Part shown: piece after piece, positions 6,917 to 13,799 of the stretch | Numbering within the stretch: position 1 is the stretch's first letter | How the letters are laid out: every line of letters begins with the position of its first letter | Origin: a virus | Reading direction: 5' to 3' (one strand) | Virus record (IMG/VR): IMGVR_UViG_3300012006_000007 | Location: 1-48,105 of that record | DNA: 48,105 bases | Notes under the pieces: model-generated | Seen by the model: only the letters and a program-made list of their open reading frames with translations | Database searches by the model: none | What the model was told of the DNA's origin: nothing | Program-made: the position numbers and the translations under genes

Positions 6917-8993
6917 GTGTGATGGTGCTTTCGGTTTCGACACAGAGACTACAATGATTGAGCCTGGAATTATACCAGAATTAATCGTTCTCACATTCAG
7001 TGACAACAAGCGTAGCTACATTGTGTCACCAGACATGGTTGGTGCTTGGGTTGAAATGATCTACCTGAGCGGGTGCAATATAGTAGCACACAATGTTGCG
7101 TTTGATTACCATGTTGTGTTCGCAGCACTGAAGTATGTTGAAGAGATTCGTATGTGGAAGGCTATGGTCGAACAGAACAAAGTCTGGGATACAATGATTC
7201 TAGACTTCTTAGTCAGGTTAGCCAATGGTGAGGAGGACGGTCCACTAAGGCCTAAAAGCCTTAGTGACCTGTCCGAGCACTATTTGTCAGTTAAGCTAGA
7301 CAAAACTTTACAGACAGAGTGGACTAAGTTTCTAGGACAACCAATGGAGGATATACCTGATGAATACCTTGCTTATGCTCTTAAGGATAGTGCTGTTACT
7401 AGGGAGTTATTCAACGAACTTCACCCTGTTGCTGTGCACATATCCAACCACAACAATTGTCTAATAGATATGCACGGACCACTAACACACCACACACAAG
7501 TTAAGGGTTCTATCGCACTCACAGACTGTAGCAGGGTTGGTATCAAGGTTGATACTGAGGCACAGCAAAACATTGGTGTAGAAATAAAACTACAGATAAA
7601 CGATATCGTTAATTGGTTAGATAGTAATTATCCAGCGTTGTTCAAGAGAGATGTACGCAAGAAGTTTGCAGGTAAGCTGATGTACAATTACACAACAGGT
7701 GTTCCAGCGATAGATAGCAAAGCTCTTCGTGTGTACTTGTTGAACATTGCTACAGAGTTAAAGCTTAAGGATAAGTCTATACCTAAGACAGATAAGTCCG
7801 GTGAGATAACAACTAGTGCTGAATACTGGTCAGAGCACAAGCACCCATTCATACAGAATTGGCAAGACATGACCACAAAGGCGAAGCTACTAAACTTTGT
7901 TGAGCAGATAAAGACAGAGCGTGTGAACCCTAGGTACCAAGCACTTGTCCGTACTGGAAGGACAAGTTGTAGCAAACCTAACCTTCAGCAAATGCCAAAG
8001 GCACAGTGGTTCAGGAAGCTATTCGTACCTAGCAAGGGAACTAAGTTTATCATAGCTGACTATAATGCTGTGGAGCTTAGGTGTTTGGGCGCGATATGTA
8101 AGAGCAGGTTTGGATTCTCACAGCTAGCACGAACATTCTATGAGGGTATTGATCCGCACGCATACACAGCGTCTAGCCTATCAAATATACCCTTTGCAGA
8201 GTTCATGAGTCTTAAGAAATCAGACCCAGAAAAGTTTAAGAAGTTTAGACAATCAGCTAAGGCTGTAAACTTTGGTGTGCCCGGTGGTCTTGGTGCTAAG
8301 TCACTAATGGAATACGCATCAGCATCATACGGTGTGACTATGACCCTGGATGAGGCCAAGGAGTGGAAGAACAAACTAGTGACAGAGGTGTACCCAGAGT
8401 TGTCTAGGTATTTGTTTCAGGATGTGCTTGGTGCACTGTGCTTCAACCTACAGTGTGGTGCTGATGAGGTGTGTGATGCGTTCAACCTGAGATCCGCTGG
8501 CGTGTACGCATTCAGCCCAATACAAGATGTAGTGTCAGGCAACATGCGTAGTAGGAAGGGCACAGGTTACACAGGTGCTTTTAGGCGGCATGTGTGGAAC
8601 GCACTATCTAAGATAAACAAAGATAGCTCGCTAGAGATGCCACTGAGATCCCAGCGAGGTAGCCCTAGTCTAAGACGCAGAATATTTGGTAACACTGTGG
8701 TAACACTCACAGGGCGTGTGCGTGGTGCCGCTGAATACACAGAGTCGTGCAACACACAATTCCAGGGGCTGGCTTCAGATGGTGCCAAGCTTGCATTGTA
8801 CGCCGTGTCACAGTTGTACCCTGTGGTTGCATTTGTGCACGATGAATTAGTTGTAGAGGTGCCTGACGATTCACCTGAGACACACGGTAAGGTGATAGAG
8901 TCTTTAATGAATACTAGCATGGACAAAGTGCTTAATGGTTTCGTAAGATCAGAAGTTGAATGGGTTGTTTCTGACACATGGAGTAAGACATGA
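6870..8993 (+). CDS. Family A DNA polymerase with 3'-5' exonuclease
   Basis: A 707-residue PolA-type polymerase. The DnaQ-like exonuclease has motif I FDTET (Asp24, Glu26), motif II AHNVAFDYH and motif III YALKD (Tyr169, Asp173). The polymerase domain has motif A IADYNAVELR (Asp397), motif B RQSAKAVNFGVPGG near 460 and motif C VHDE (His657, Asp658). In motif B the position of E. coli Tyr766 is Gly, and motif A has Asn where Ser is usual. An insert of about 55 residues sits before motif C region (near 525-580). GAGGAG at 6857-6862 supports ATG 6870. It overlaps the resolvase gene by 47 bp and the next gene by 4 bp. Confidence 0.93.
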   Translation: MGTLLKTNMWKGQHLKCDGAFGFDTETTMIEPGIIPELIVLTFSDNKRSYIVSPDMVGAWVEMIYLSGCNIVAHNVAFDYHVVFAALKYVEEIRMWKAMVEQNKVWDTMILDFLVRLANGEEDGPLRPKSLSDLSEHYLSVKLDKTLQTEWTKFLGQPMEDIPDEYLAYALKDSAVTRELFNELHPVAVHISNHNNCLIDMHGPLTHHTQVKGSIALTDCSRVGIKVDTEAQQNIGVEIKLQINDIVNWLDSNYPALFKRDVRKKFAGKLMYNYTTGVPAIDSKALRVYLLNIATELKLKDKSIPKTDKSGEITTSAEYWSEHKHPFIQNWQDMTTKAKLLNFVEQIKTERVNPRYQALVRTGRTSCSKPNLQQMPKAQWFRKLFVPSKGTKFIIADYNAVELRCLGAICKSRFGFSQLARTFYEGIDPHAYTASSLSNIPFAEFMSLKKSDPEKFKKFRQSAKAVNFGVPGGLGAKSLMEYASASYGVTMTLDEAKEWKNKLVTEVYPELSRYLFQDVLGALCFNLQCGADEVCDAFNLRSAGVYAFSPIQDVVSGNMRSRKGTGYTGAFRRHVWNALSKINKDSSLEMPLRSQRGSPSLRRRIFGNTVVTLTGRVRGAAEYTESCNTQFQGLASDGAKLALYAVSQLYPVVAFVHDELVVEVPDDSPETHGKVIESLMNTSMDKVLNGFVRSEVEWVVSDTWSKT

Positions 8994-9559
8994 AATATCA
9001 AGTAAAAGACAGTGGTGAGCGTGAAGAGTTTCCAAGTGGTTCTGTGCGTGACTCTCAGTTTGCTAAGGGCAGGTACGACCTGTTACCTTTTTCAGCATTA
9101 GAGAGGATTGCCATACACACAGAGTTGGGTGCTATGAAATATGGTGCACGCAATTGGGAGAAGGGTCAACCGATTGCACGCTATATCAATAGTGCTCTAC
9201 GCCACATAATTAAATATGCAATGGGCTATCGTGATGAGGATCACTTAGCTGCTTGTTGTTGGAATGTGATGGCAGCAATGTGGACTGAGGAAGAAGTTTT
9301 ACTAAACAATTTACCCGCTGAACTAGGAGAAGGTTATGTTATCAGATCACACAGGGGAAGACAATTCCGGCCTGAAGAACAAAATGTCACAGCACAAGAT
9401 AATCAAAAAGGAGAGGAGGTTAGAAGCGATAGGGATGCGAAAACAGGGGATGACATATGCAGAGATTGGTCGTGCAATGGGTGTGACAAGGCAAGCTGCG
9501 TACAGTTATGTAGAGAGAGAATTCAAAAGCTTGATGAAGGAGGGCAGTGTAGTAGCTGA
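8990..9559 (+). CDS. dATP/dGTP diphosphohydrolase-like protein (DUF5664)
   Basis: A 189-residue protein whose first 112 residues match the DUF5664 / dATP-dGTP pyrophosphohydrolase (MazG-like all-alpha) pattern: GRYDLLPFSALERIA, HTELGAMKYGARNWEKG, then YINSALRHIIKY and EDHLAACCWNVMA with acidic metal ligands. Such enzymes alter nucleotide pools and are known in phages with modified bases. The domain ends at almost the exact base where the small-terminase-like gene begins; the last 75 residues are read in 224 bp of overlap with it and form a Cys-rich tail with six Cys. That tail may be fortuitous. Starts by ATGA overlap with the polymerase. Confidence 0.75.
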   Translation: MKYQVKDSGEREEFPSGSVRDSQFAKGRYDLLPFSALERIAIHTELGAMKYGARNWEKGQPIARYINSALRHIIKYAMGYRDEDHLAACCWNVMAAMWTEEEVLLNNLPAELGEGYVIRSHRGRQFRPEEQNVTAQDNQKGEEVRSDRDAKTGDDICRDWSCNGCDKASCVQLCRERIQKLDEGGQCSS

Positions 9560-9866
9560 GAAAGCACTTAGCCTAACACTGGCTAGGTTCGATGAGCTAC
9601 TAAAGGTATACTATAAGGAGGCAACCGCTGGTAACAGAGAATCACTTCAGTCTGTGTTATCTATCATGGATAGACAGATTAAGATATTAGGACTTGAGGC
9701 ACCTAAGAAGTCTGAATCTACTGTCACATACCAGACTCTATCAGACCAAGAGCTAATACAACAGGCAGGCATGTGGGGTATCAGTATCCCAATGGACCAG
9801 CTGACTGTGCAACCTGAATCCCTGAATGATGGAAACTTTCCAAATCATCCAGATTTATTGCAATAA
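9336..9866 (+). CDS. Small-terminase-like HTH protein
   Basis: A 176-residue protein with an N-terminal helix-turn-helix (MRKQGMTYAEIGRAMGVTRQ, residues 34-53) followed by AAYSYVE, then a helical middle (LTLARFDELLKVYYKEATAG) and the segment IMDRQIKILGLEAPKKSES common in phage small-terminase or DNA-binding adaptor proteins. It would recognise the packaging site and hand DNA to the large terminase at 11372. GGAG at 9326-9329 supports ATG 9336; a second ATG at 9384 lacks a site. It is separated from the large terminase by a terminator, three small genes and one reverse gene, which is unusual. Confidence 0.65.
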   Translation: MLSDHTGEDNSGLKNKMSQHKIIKKERRLEAIGMRKQGMTYAEIGRAMGVTRQAAYSYVEREFKSLMKEGSVVAEKALSLTLARFDELLKVYYKEATAGNRESLQSVLSIMDRQIKILGLEAPKKSESTVTYQTLSDQELIQQAGMWGISIPMDQLTVQPESLNDGNFPNHPDLLQ

Positions 9867-9930
9867 TTCCCAGGTTGGTACGAATAACTAGTGTTGGCTC
9901 GTTGGATCTTGTTTGCGAAGACGACAACAA

Positions 9931-9964
9931 AACACCTAGATTAAACCCTGGGTGTTTTTTTTTT
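9931..9964 (+). terminator. Strong intrinsic terminator of replication operon
   Basis: AACACCTAG (9931-9939) pairs with CTGGGTGTT (9948-9956), nine pairs with one G-T, around an 8-nt loop, followed by a run of about ten T. It ends transcription after the small-terminase-like gene. Confidence 0.9.
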
Positions 9965-9984
9965 ATTTATTTTTTCTGCTAAGC

Positions 9985-10012
9985 TTGCCGATAGATAAAT
10001 GTGGAGTAAGAT
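9985..10012 (+). promoter_or_regulatory. Possible promoter for 10066 operon
   Basis: TTGCCG (9985-9990) and TAAGAT (10007-10012) are 16 bp apart, right after the terminator and before a strong GAGGGAG ribosome site. Consensus match is partial. Confidence 0.35.
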
Positions 10013-10065
10013 AACCGTATAAGGCTGACGCAGTGTCAACCTGAAACACTTGAGGGAGTGAAGAA

Positions 10066-10323
10066 ATGGCTACTGTTAACTTAGAATTGAACATGATCGA
10101 AATCAACAACATTAGAAACGCTATCACAGTTAAGTTGAGCGTGAATGAAGACAAAAAACGAGGTTATAAGAAGTTTATAGCTGCTTCACTTTTGCCAAAT
10201 GGTGAAGAGTGTGCGATGGTTCGTGAAGACTTAAGACAGATTAATATTGCTTTAAGCGAACTTAGAGTTTTAGAAAACAAGATTGATGCAGCAGTTAGAA
10301 ACCAAACAGGGGAGGACATGTAA
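10066..10323 (+). CDS. Hypothetical small helical protein
   Basis: An 85-residue protein after GAGGGAG, first in a three-gene operon between two strong terminators. It is mostly helical and charged, with a possible coiled coil (REDLRQINIALSELRVLENK). No recognised domain. Its stop shares a base with the next start (TAATG), so the two are translationally coupled. The high-quality ribosome site and isolated transcription unit suggest a separately timed small regulator or host-directed protein, as inference. Confidence 0.65.
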   Translation: MATVNLELNMIEINNIRNAITVKLSVNEDKKRGYKKFIAASLLPNGEECAMVREDLRQINIALSELRVLENKIDAAVRNQTGEDM

Positions 10324-10505
10324 TGACACATGAAGAATATGTAAAAGCTACTGAGGACTTGGCGTTCAACAGGGAGCTAGCTAGGGATAAGGCTTGGTTA
10401 AAGTATCATGACGCTAGGACTAGGATCGACCTAGCGTATGATAAGGCTATGGAAAAACTTTGGAATAAACTTTGGGTCACTGAAAAGAAAGAGGTTGTAT
10501 CATGA
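10323..10505 (+). CDS. Hypothetical small helical protein
   Basis: A 60-residue protein coupled to the previous gene by TAATG and to the next by ATGA. It is a single run of charged helix with Trp and Tyr residues (MEKLWNKLWV near the end) and probably forms a coiled coil. No recognised family and no membrane segment. Confidence 0.6.
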   Translation: MTHEEYVKATEDLAFNRELARDKAWLKYHDARTRIDLAYDKAMEKLWNKLWVTEKKEVVS

Positions 10506-10849
10506 GTATTCAATTTGTGCGGAATGATGAGATTATACCTGCCTTGCTTGCTAGTGGTCACCTGACCACTGGCAACAAGATACCTAATAGGAATGGAATC
10601 CTCAGGAAGCCCCTAGAAGGCACGATCTCTATTGAGGAGGCTAACGAGTGCACTGATAACTATTCAAAGAAATTAGGCACCAATGAGAACCCCTATTACT
10701 ACATTGAGTCTGATGACATCAATGATGAAACAGGCTACTCAATCCCAGGGTTGGAGAAATACGACAAGGTCACAGGTAAGCCTATTGTAACCCACCTACA
10801 GAATTTGCAATACGACTGGTTGATGCGTAAGACCTGCAAGTTGGACTAA
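10502..10849 (+). CDS. Hypothetical protein
   Basis: A 115-residue protein, last of the three-gene unit, starting by ATGA overlap with GAGG upstream. It is polar and Asn/Tyr-rich, with ENPYYYIESDD in the middle, and has no recognised domain or membrane segment. A composite hairpin and then a strong terminator follow its stop within 45 bp. Confidence 0.6.
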   Translation: MSIQFVRNDEIIPALLASGHLTTGNKIPNRNGILRKPLEGTISIEEANECTDNYSKKLGTNENPYYYIESDDINDETGYSIPGLEKYDKVTGKPIVTHLQNLQYDWLMRKTCKLD

Positions 10850-10858
10850 GGAACTCCG

Positions 10859-10890
10859 TTAGTTCAGGGAAACGCATTTGCGTGAACTAA
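10859..10890. repeat. Composite hairpin
   Basis: TTAGTTCA (10859-10866) pairs with TGAACTAA (10883-10890); inside, ACGCA and TGCGT form a second small stem. It stands directly before the terminator, so the two form consecutive stems in the transcript. Confidence 0.5.
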
Positions 10891-10891
10891 G

Positions 10892-10934
10892 ACTCAATTA
10901 CTAATTTAAAAGATATTAGTAGTTGAGTTTTTTT
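10892..10934 (+). terminator. Strong intrinsic terminator
   Basis: ACTCAATTACTAAT (10892-10905) pairs with ATTAGTAGTTGAGT (10915-10928) over 14 pairs with one G-T, followed by seven T. It ends the 10066 operon in the forward direction; there is no T tract on the reverse strand. Confidence 0.9.
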
Positions 10935-10944
10935 GTTAATTAAC

Positions 10945-10974
10945 TTGACACATAAAACAAGCACAGACTATAAT
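10945..10974 (+). promoter_or_regulatory. Consensus sigma70-like promoter
   Basis: TTGACA (10945-10950) and TATAAT (10969-10974) are perfect boxes with an 18-bp spacer, just after the terminator. The first forward gene downstream is the large terminase at 11372, so this is the best candidate for a promoter of the packaging and structural genes, reading through an antisense gene. The predicted transcript begins at the base of a long hairpin. Confidence 0.7.
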
Positions 10975-10975
10975 C

Positions 10976-11036
10976 GCATATAGAGAGATTTACTGCCAGA
11001 GCGCGAGCGTCAGGCAGGTAAATCTCTTATATACAA
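10976..11036 (+). promoter_or_regulatory. Long hairpin at predicted transcript 5' end
   Basis: AGAGATTTACTGCC pairs with GGCAGGTAAATCTCT, with one bulged base, and an outer ATATA/TATAT extends the stem to roughly 19 pairs. The loop region is GC-rich (AGAGCGCGAGCGTCA). There is no T tract after it. It could be a stabilising or regulated leader, a small RNA, or the 3' end structure of the reverse gene at 11043. Confidence 0.5.
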
Positions 11037-11042
11037 ATTGCA

Positions 11043-11303
11043 CTAGTCTTCTAGATCTTTTACAAATCCCATTAGCTGAAACATACTAGCACAATAGGTT
11101 TCTAGCTGGACAGGGTTGTCCTTGGTTGCAACAAATGTACCATCGTTGCGTTCAATAGTCCAATTCTCAACATCATCCCTGAACTTCATCATCGCACCAA
11201 TAAACTTGTACATCTTACCAAGGTTTAGTTGCCAATCACAGGTGTAGTCTGTCTTGTCTGTGAACAACACATGAATCCTGAAGCACATCCCACGCTTAAT
11301 CAT
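11043..11303 (-). CDS. Hypothetical protein on reverse strand
   Basis: An 86-residue protein of unknown function, the only reverse gene outside the methyltransferase cassette. I start it at 11303 (MIKRGMCFRIHVLF) because GAGGGAG lies just before that ATG; an in-frame ATG at 11339 has no site. It is strand-rich with conserved-looking DWQLNLGKMYKFIGAMMKF and ETYCASMFQL segments. It lies between the candidate late promoter and the large terminase and is antisense to that transcript, so forward and reverse transcription may interfere. Confidence 0.6.
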   Translation of the reverse strand: MIKRGMCFRIHVLFTDKTDYTCDWQLNLGKMYKFIGAMMKFRDDVENWTIERNDGTFVATKDNPVQLETYCASMFQLMGFVKDLED

Positions 11304-11344
11304 AGCTTTCTCCCTCAAAATGTGATAATGTAAAACCAACTGTT

Positions 11345-11372
11345 ATTATATAACCTCACTGGGAATAAACAA
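11345..11372 (-). promoter_or_regulatory. Possible reverse promoter for 11043 gene
   Basis: On the reverse strand, TTGTTT (11372-11367) and TATAAT (11350-11345) are 16 bp apart, upstream of the GAGGGAG site. The boxes overlap the start of the large terminase gene. Confidence 0.45.
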
Positions 11373-12946
11373 TGTCAGCAGCAATGACCAGATTAGAATT
11401 AGAGGAGAAGTTAAAACAAGCTTACACTATTGCGGAGTTAGCATCAGCACGCAGTATTAAAGGATATTTAGACTCTGTAATTATTGACTCACGCCCTGAG
11501 CCTAGGCGTTTCGCACATGTCGCACGACCTTGGCAATGGAAGCGTACTGATTACATGATGGCACCTATTGAGGCGTTGTGTGGTTTACGCCCTGAGTTTA
11601 AAGGTCCTCGCAACACATGGGAAACATTACCCCGTGGTCATGACAAGACAACAGGACTCGCACGCATATGTAATTGGGTACTAGCGTTCAGTCGTAAACC
11701 AATTGAGATAGTTGCAGCAGCGGCAGATTTCGACCAAGCAGCACTACTTGTTGAGTCTATGGCAGCAGAGGCTAGATTGAATCCTTGGTTAGCTAAACGC
11801 ATTGTGTATGGTGCTAAGAGAATCAAAGGACCGGGTGGAATACTAAAGATTCTAACTGCGGATAGCGCAACATCATTTGGATTGAGAGCAGACTTGGTTG
11901 TGTGTGATGAGGTGACGCACTGGAAGAAGAGAGACTTGTGGGATACACTATGGTCAGGTAGGCAGAAGCGACCTGGATCTGTGTTTGTTGTTATCACAAA
12001 CGCTGGCACACTTGGTTCGTGGCAACATGAGATTGTAGAACAAGTTAAGACAGATGATAGCTGGACAGTCTACGAAGCTAATGGACAATTAGACTCTTGG
12101 ATGGATGCAGAAGCTATCCAGCGTGATCGAGCACTATTACCTAATGGTGTTGCACGCCGTGTGCTAGACAATGTGTGGATTGACCCAGCAGAAGAGTCAG
12201 GTTATCTAACAAGAGCAGAGATAAATTTAGGTACACAGCTAGGTGCAACAAAAAACCTTGTTTATACGACATCCGGTCTGCATGGCATGGAATATGTTGC
12301 TGCAATTGATTATGGAGCCAGAAGAGATAGGACTTCCATGTGTGTTATGCACCGTGATTTGGATGGTGTTTATGTGCTTGACAGAATGGACATTATCCAG
12401 GGCACACCACTTGCACCAGTACCAATTGCCACTGTTGATTCATGGATAGAGAATGTAGCTAGTAACTTCAACAATCCCACTATAATTATAGACCCTTGGC
12501 AGATGGAAGCCACCGTTCAAAAGTATGAACACAGACTGCGTTGCACTAGGTTTGATGGGCGTTCAGGTAAGTCTAATTATGAGATGGCGGAGTTGCTAAG
12601 GAGCCTATTAGTCAACAACCAATTAGCGTGGTATTCTGACCCTGCACCACTACAAGTTGGTAAGAGAAAAGAGACACTTGTTGAGGAGATGGCAGGCCTA
12701 ATAATCAAGACAACAGGTGCCTCGTACAGATTCGACCACACGAATGGCCTGCACGATGACCGCACAGTATCAATGGGCATGGCGCTAGTCACACTAGCTG
12801 GACAACAACAGGTAGGCCCGTGGGTAGCACCTGGTAGCCTGCTCAAACCTGCACCCACTGATTATAGCCTGCGCACACCTAAGTTCAATGGTATGTTTGG
12901 CTTAGGTCTAAAACCGGATAGTGCAGGTCGCAATATATTTGGTTAG
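11372..12946 (+). CDS. terL: Terminase large subunit
   Basis: A 524-residue packaging motor. The ATPase has a Walker A-like loop LPRGHDKTT (residues 86-94, Lys92), in the deviant Arg-Gly-His form seen in many phage terminases, and Walker B LVVCDE with Asp179 and Glu180. The RNase H-like nuclease shows AAIDYG (Asp313), IIIDPW (Asp374) and HDDRT (Asp462/Asp463). The protein translocates DNA into proheads and cuts it. The start at 11372 has only a weak GGGA upstream, and the gene overlaps a reverse promoter candidate. The 3' end carries TAGCCTGC words that continue into the repeat region beyond the stop. Confidence 0.93.
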   Translation: MSAAMTRLELEEKLKQAYTIAELASARSIKGYLDSVIIDSRPEPRRFAHVARPWQWKRTDYMMAPIEALCGLRPEFKGPRNTWETLPRGHDKTTGLARICNWVLAFSRKPIEIVAAAADFDQAALLVESMAAEARLNPWLAKRIVYGAKRIKGPGGILKILTADSATSFGLRADLVVCDEVTHWKKRDLWDTLWSGRQKRPGSVFVVITNAGTLGSWQHEIVEQVKTDDSWTVYEANGQLDSWMDAEAIQRDRALLPNGVARRVLDNVWIDPAEESGYLTRAEINLGTQLGATKNLVYTTSGLHGMEYVAAIDYGARRDRTSMCVMHRDLDGVYVLDRMDIIQGTPLAPVPIATVDSWIENVASNFNNPTIIIDPWQMEATVQKYEHRLRCTRFDGRSGKSNYEMAELLRSLLVNNQLAWYSDPAPLQVGKRKETLVEEMAGLIIKTTGASYRFDHTNGLHDDRTVSMGMALVTLAGQQQVGPWVAPGSLLKPAPTDYSLRTPKFNGMFGLGLKPDSAGRNIFG

Positions 12947-13212
12947 CCTGCACCTCCCGGAATAAGAGAGTTGTAATGTGCGTAATAGGTTAGCCTGCAC
13001 ATTCCATGTTACAAACTGTGGGCATCGCTGCGCGATAGCCTGCATTGTGTACTATAAAATTGTAGCGGCTCCGCGCCGCCTCCATGCAAAAACATGTAGT
13101 GCACTTCGTGCACATCAGTTGTAGTCTGTAGTTGCAGGTCGCTACGCTCCCTGCACAAAAGCGGCGAATTAAAGATATAAATAGTCTTAATCTATTTTTA
13201 GTTGCAGGCTAT

Positions 13213-13240
13213 CACCAAACGCTATAAAAATAGGGGTTTC
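13213..13240 (+). repeat. 28-nt hairpin repeat, copy 1
   Basis: Copy 1 of the CACCAAA...GTTTC element. CTAT and ATAG arms flank an AAAA loop, with AAA/TTT pairing outside. It differs from copy 2 at about five positions. Confidence 0.7.
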
Positions 13241-13313
13241 AGCACACCGCGCCGCTGCCTGCACATTAGAGATAAGAGATGTGCGAATATATTTTATTGC
13301 CTGCATCGATGTG

Positions 13314-13341
13314 CACCAAAGCCTATAAATATAGGTGTTTC
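13314..13341 (+). repeat. 28-nt hairpin repeat, copy 2
   Basis: Copy 2, with arms CCTATA and TATAGG around AA. It begins 101 bp after copy 1 and is followed by GTGCAGGC. Confidence 0.75.
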
Positions 13342-13444
13342 GTGCAGGCTTCTTTTCTTGCCTGCACAATAGCGGCGAATAACGGATATAACTACTCTCA
13401 ATATATTAAGACTACACATGTGCGTTATTATTATTTTGCATGTT

Positions 13445-13472
13445 CACCAAAGCCTATGTTTATAGGGGTTTC
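13445..13472 (+). repeat. 28-nt hairpin repeat, copy 3
   Basis: Copy 3, with arms CCTAT and ATAGG around GTTT. It begins 131 bp after copy 2. The stem is kept while the loop differs from copy 2. Confidence 0.75.
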
Positions 13473-13552
13473 ATGACATACATTAGAGACACGCTTAGTG
13501 CACTATTACCTATTGCGGATAAGCGTAGTGTAAATATATTTATAGTGCGTAT

Positions 13553-13577
13553 CGCCGAGTACGGCGTTTTTTTTTTT
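13553..13577 (+). terminator. Intrinsic terminator after repeat region
   Basis: CGCCG (13553-13557) and CGGCG (13562-13566) form a perfect stem around AGTA, followed by eleven T. It ends forward transcription after terL and its repeat region, so the 600-bp repeat region is probably transcribed as an untranslated 3' segment. Confidence 0.92.
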
Positions 13578-13592
13578 GATTATTTTGTGTTA

Positions 13593-13619
13593 GGGGGGGG
13601 GCACCACCAGTGGGGGGGG
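13593..13619 (+). other. Two long G tracts
   Basis: Nine G (13593-13601) and eight G (13612-13619) are separated by CACCACCAGT. They lie between the forward terminator and the end of the reverse-strand cassette, and could form a G-quadruplex or mark a polymerase-blocking boundary. Homopolymer lengths may carry sequencing error. The rest of 13578-13666 holds nothing else I can support. Confidence 0.7.
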
Positions 13620-13666
13620 TACCTAAAATTTACGGAATAAAAAAAATGACACTATCTTCACAATAT

Positions 13667-13798
13667 CTACTTATTTAGAGATTTGAGTTCTTGTATAAAT
13701 TTGTACAGCACAAGTGCGTCATTCATTTGTATAAATGGTTTGGAGGCCTTGAACGCAGTTTCAATGCGTTCAAGGACTTCTAGTAATTCAGGAGTCAT
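13667..13798 (-). CDS. Small helical protein downstream of GP88-like gene
   Basis: A 43-residue ORF on the reverse strand, MTPELLEVLERIETAFKASK at its start and ending QELKSLNK. AAAGGA lies five bases before the ATG, and the start follows the stop of the GP88-like gene after one base, as in a real operon. It is amphipathic and helical. Function unknown; too short to recognise. It is the last member of the reverse cassette. Confidence 0.55.
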   Translation of the reverse strand: MTPELLEVLERIETAFKASKPFIQMNDALVLYKFIQELKSLNK

Positions 13799-13799
13799 G

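Larger units (their letters stand above)
12946..13480. repeat. Degenerate tandem repeat region after terL
   Basis: The word GCCTGCAC or close variants, in both orientations, occurs about ten times, at 12946, 12993, 13036, 13133, 13150, 13203, 13257, 13299, 13342 and 13360. A 20-nt block beginning CCTGCACA and ending GCGGCGAAT recurs at 13150 and 13361 with one mismatch. ATGTGCG followed by AT-rich sequence and then GCCTGCA or GCATG recurs near 12977, 13279 and 13417. Units of about 100-130 bp each end in a 28-nt hairpin repeat. Short GC-rich hairpins occur at 13024-13036, 13055-13070 and 13099-13113. No convincing gene lies here. Candidate roles are origin, packaging site or structured RNA. 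Confidence 0.75.

Noticed and set aside
13213-13472. Three 28-nt repeats as a CRISPR array
   Set aside because: Length is typical of CRISPR repeats, but the gaps are 73 and 103 bp, copies differ at several positions, each is a hairpin and no Cas genes are near.
12946-13580. tRNA gene in the repeat region
   Set aside because: No cloverleaf with conserved T-loop or acceptor end could be drawn; short GC-rich palindromes explain the pairing.
13279-13640. Forward ORFs of 60-66 codons in the repeat region
   Set aside because: They lack ribosome sites, are made of the repeat words, and one runs through the intrinsic terminator and the G tracts.
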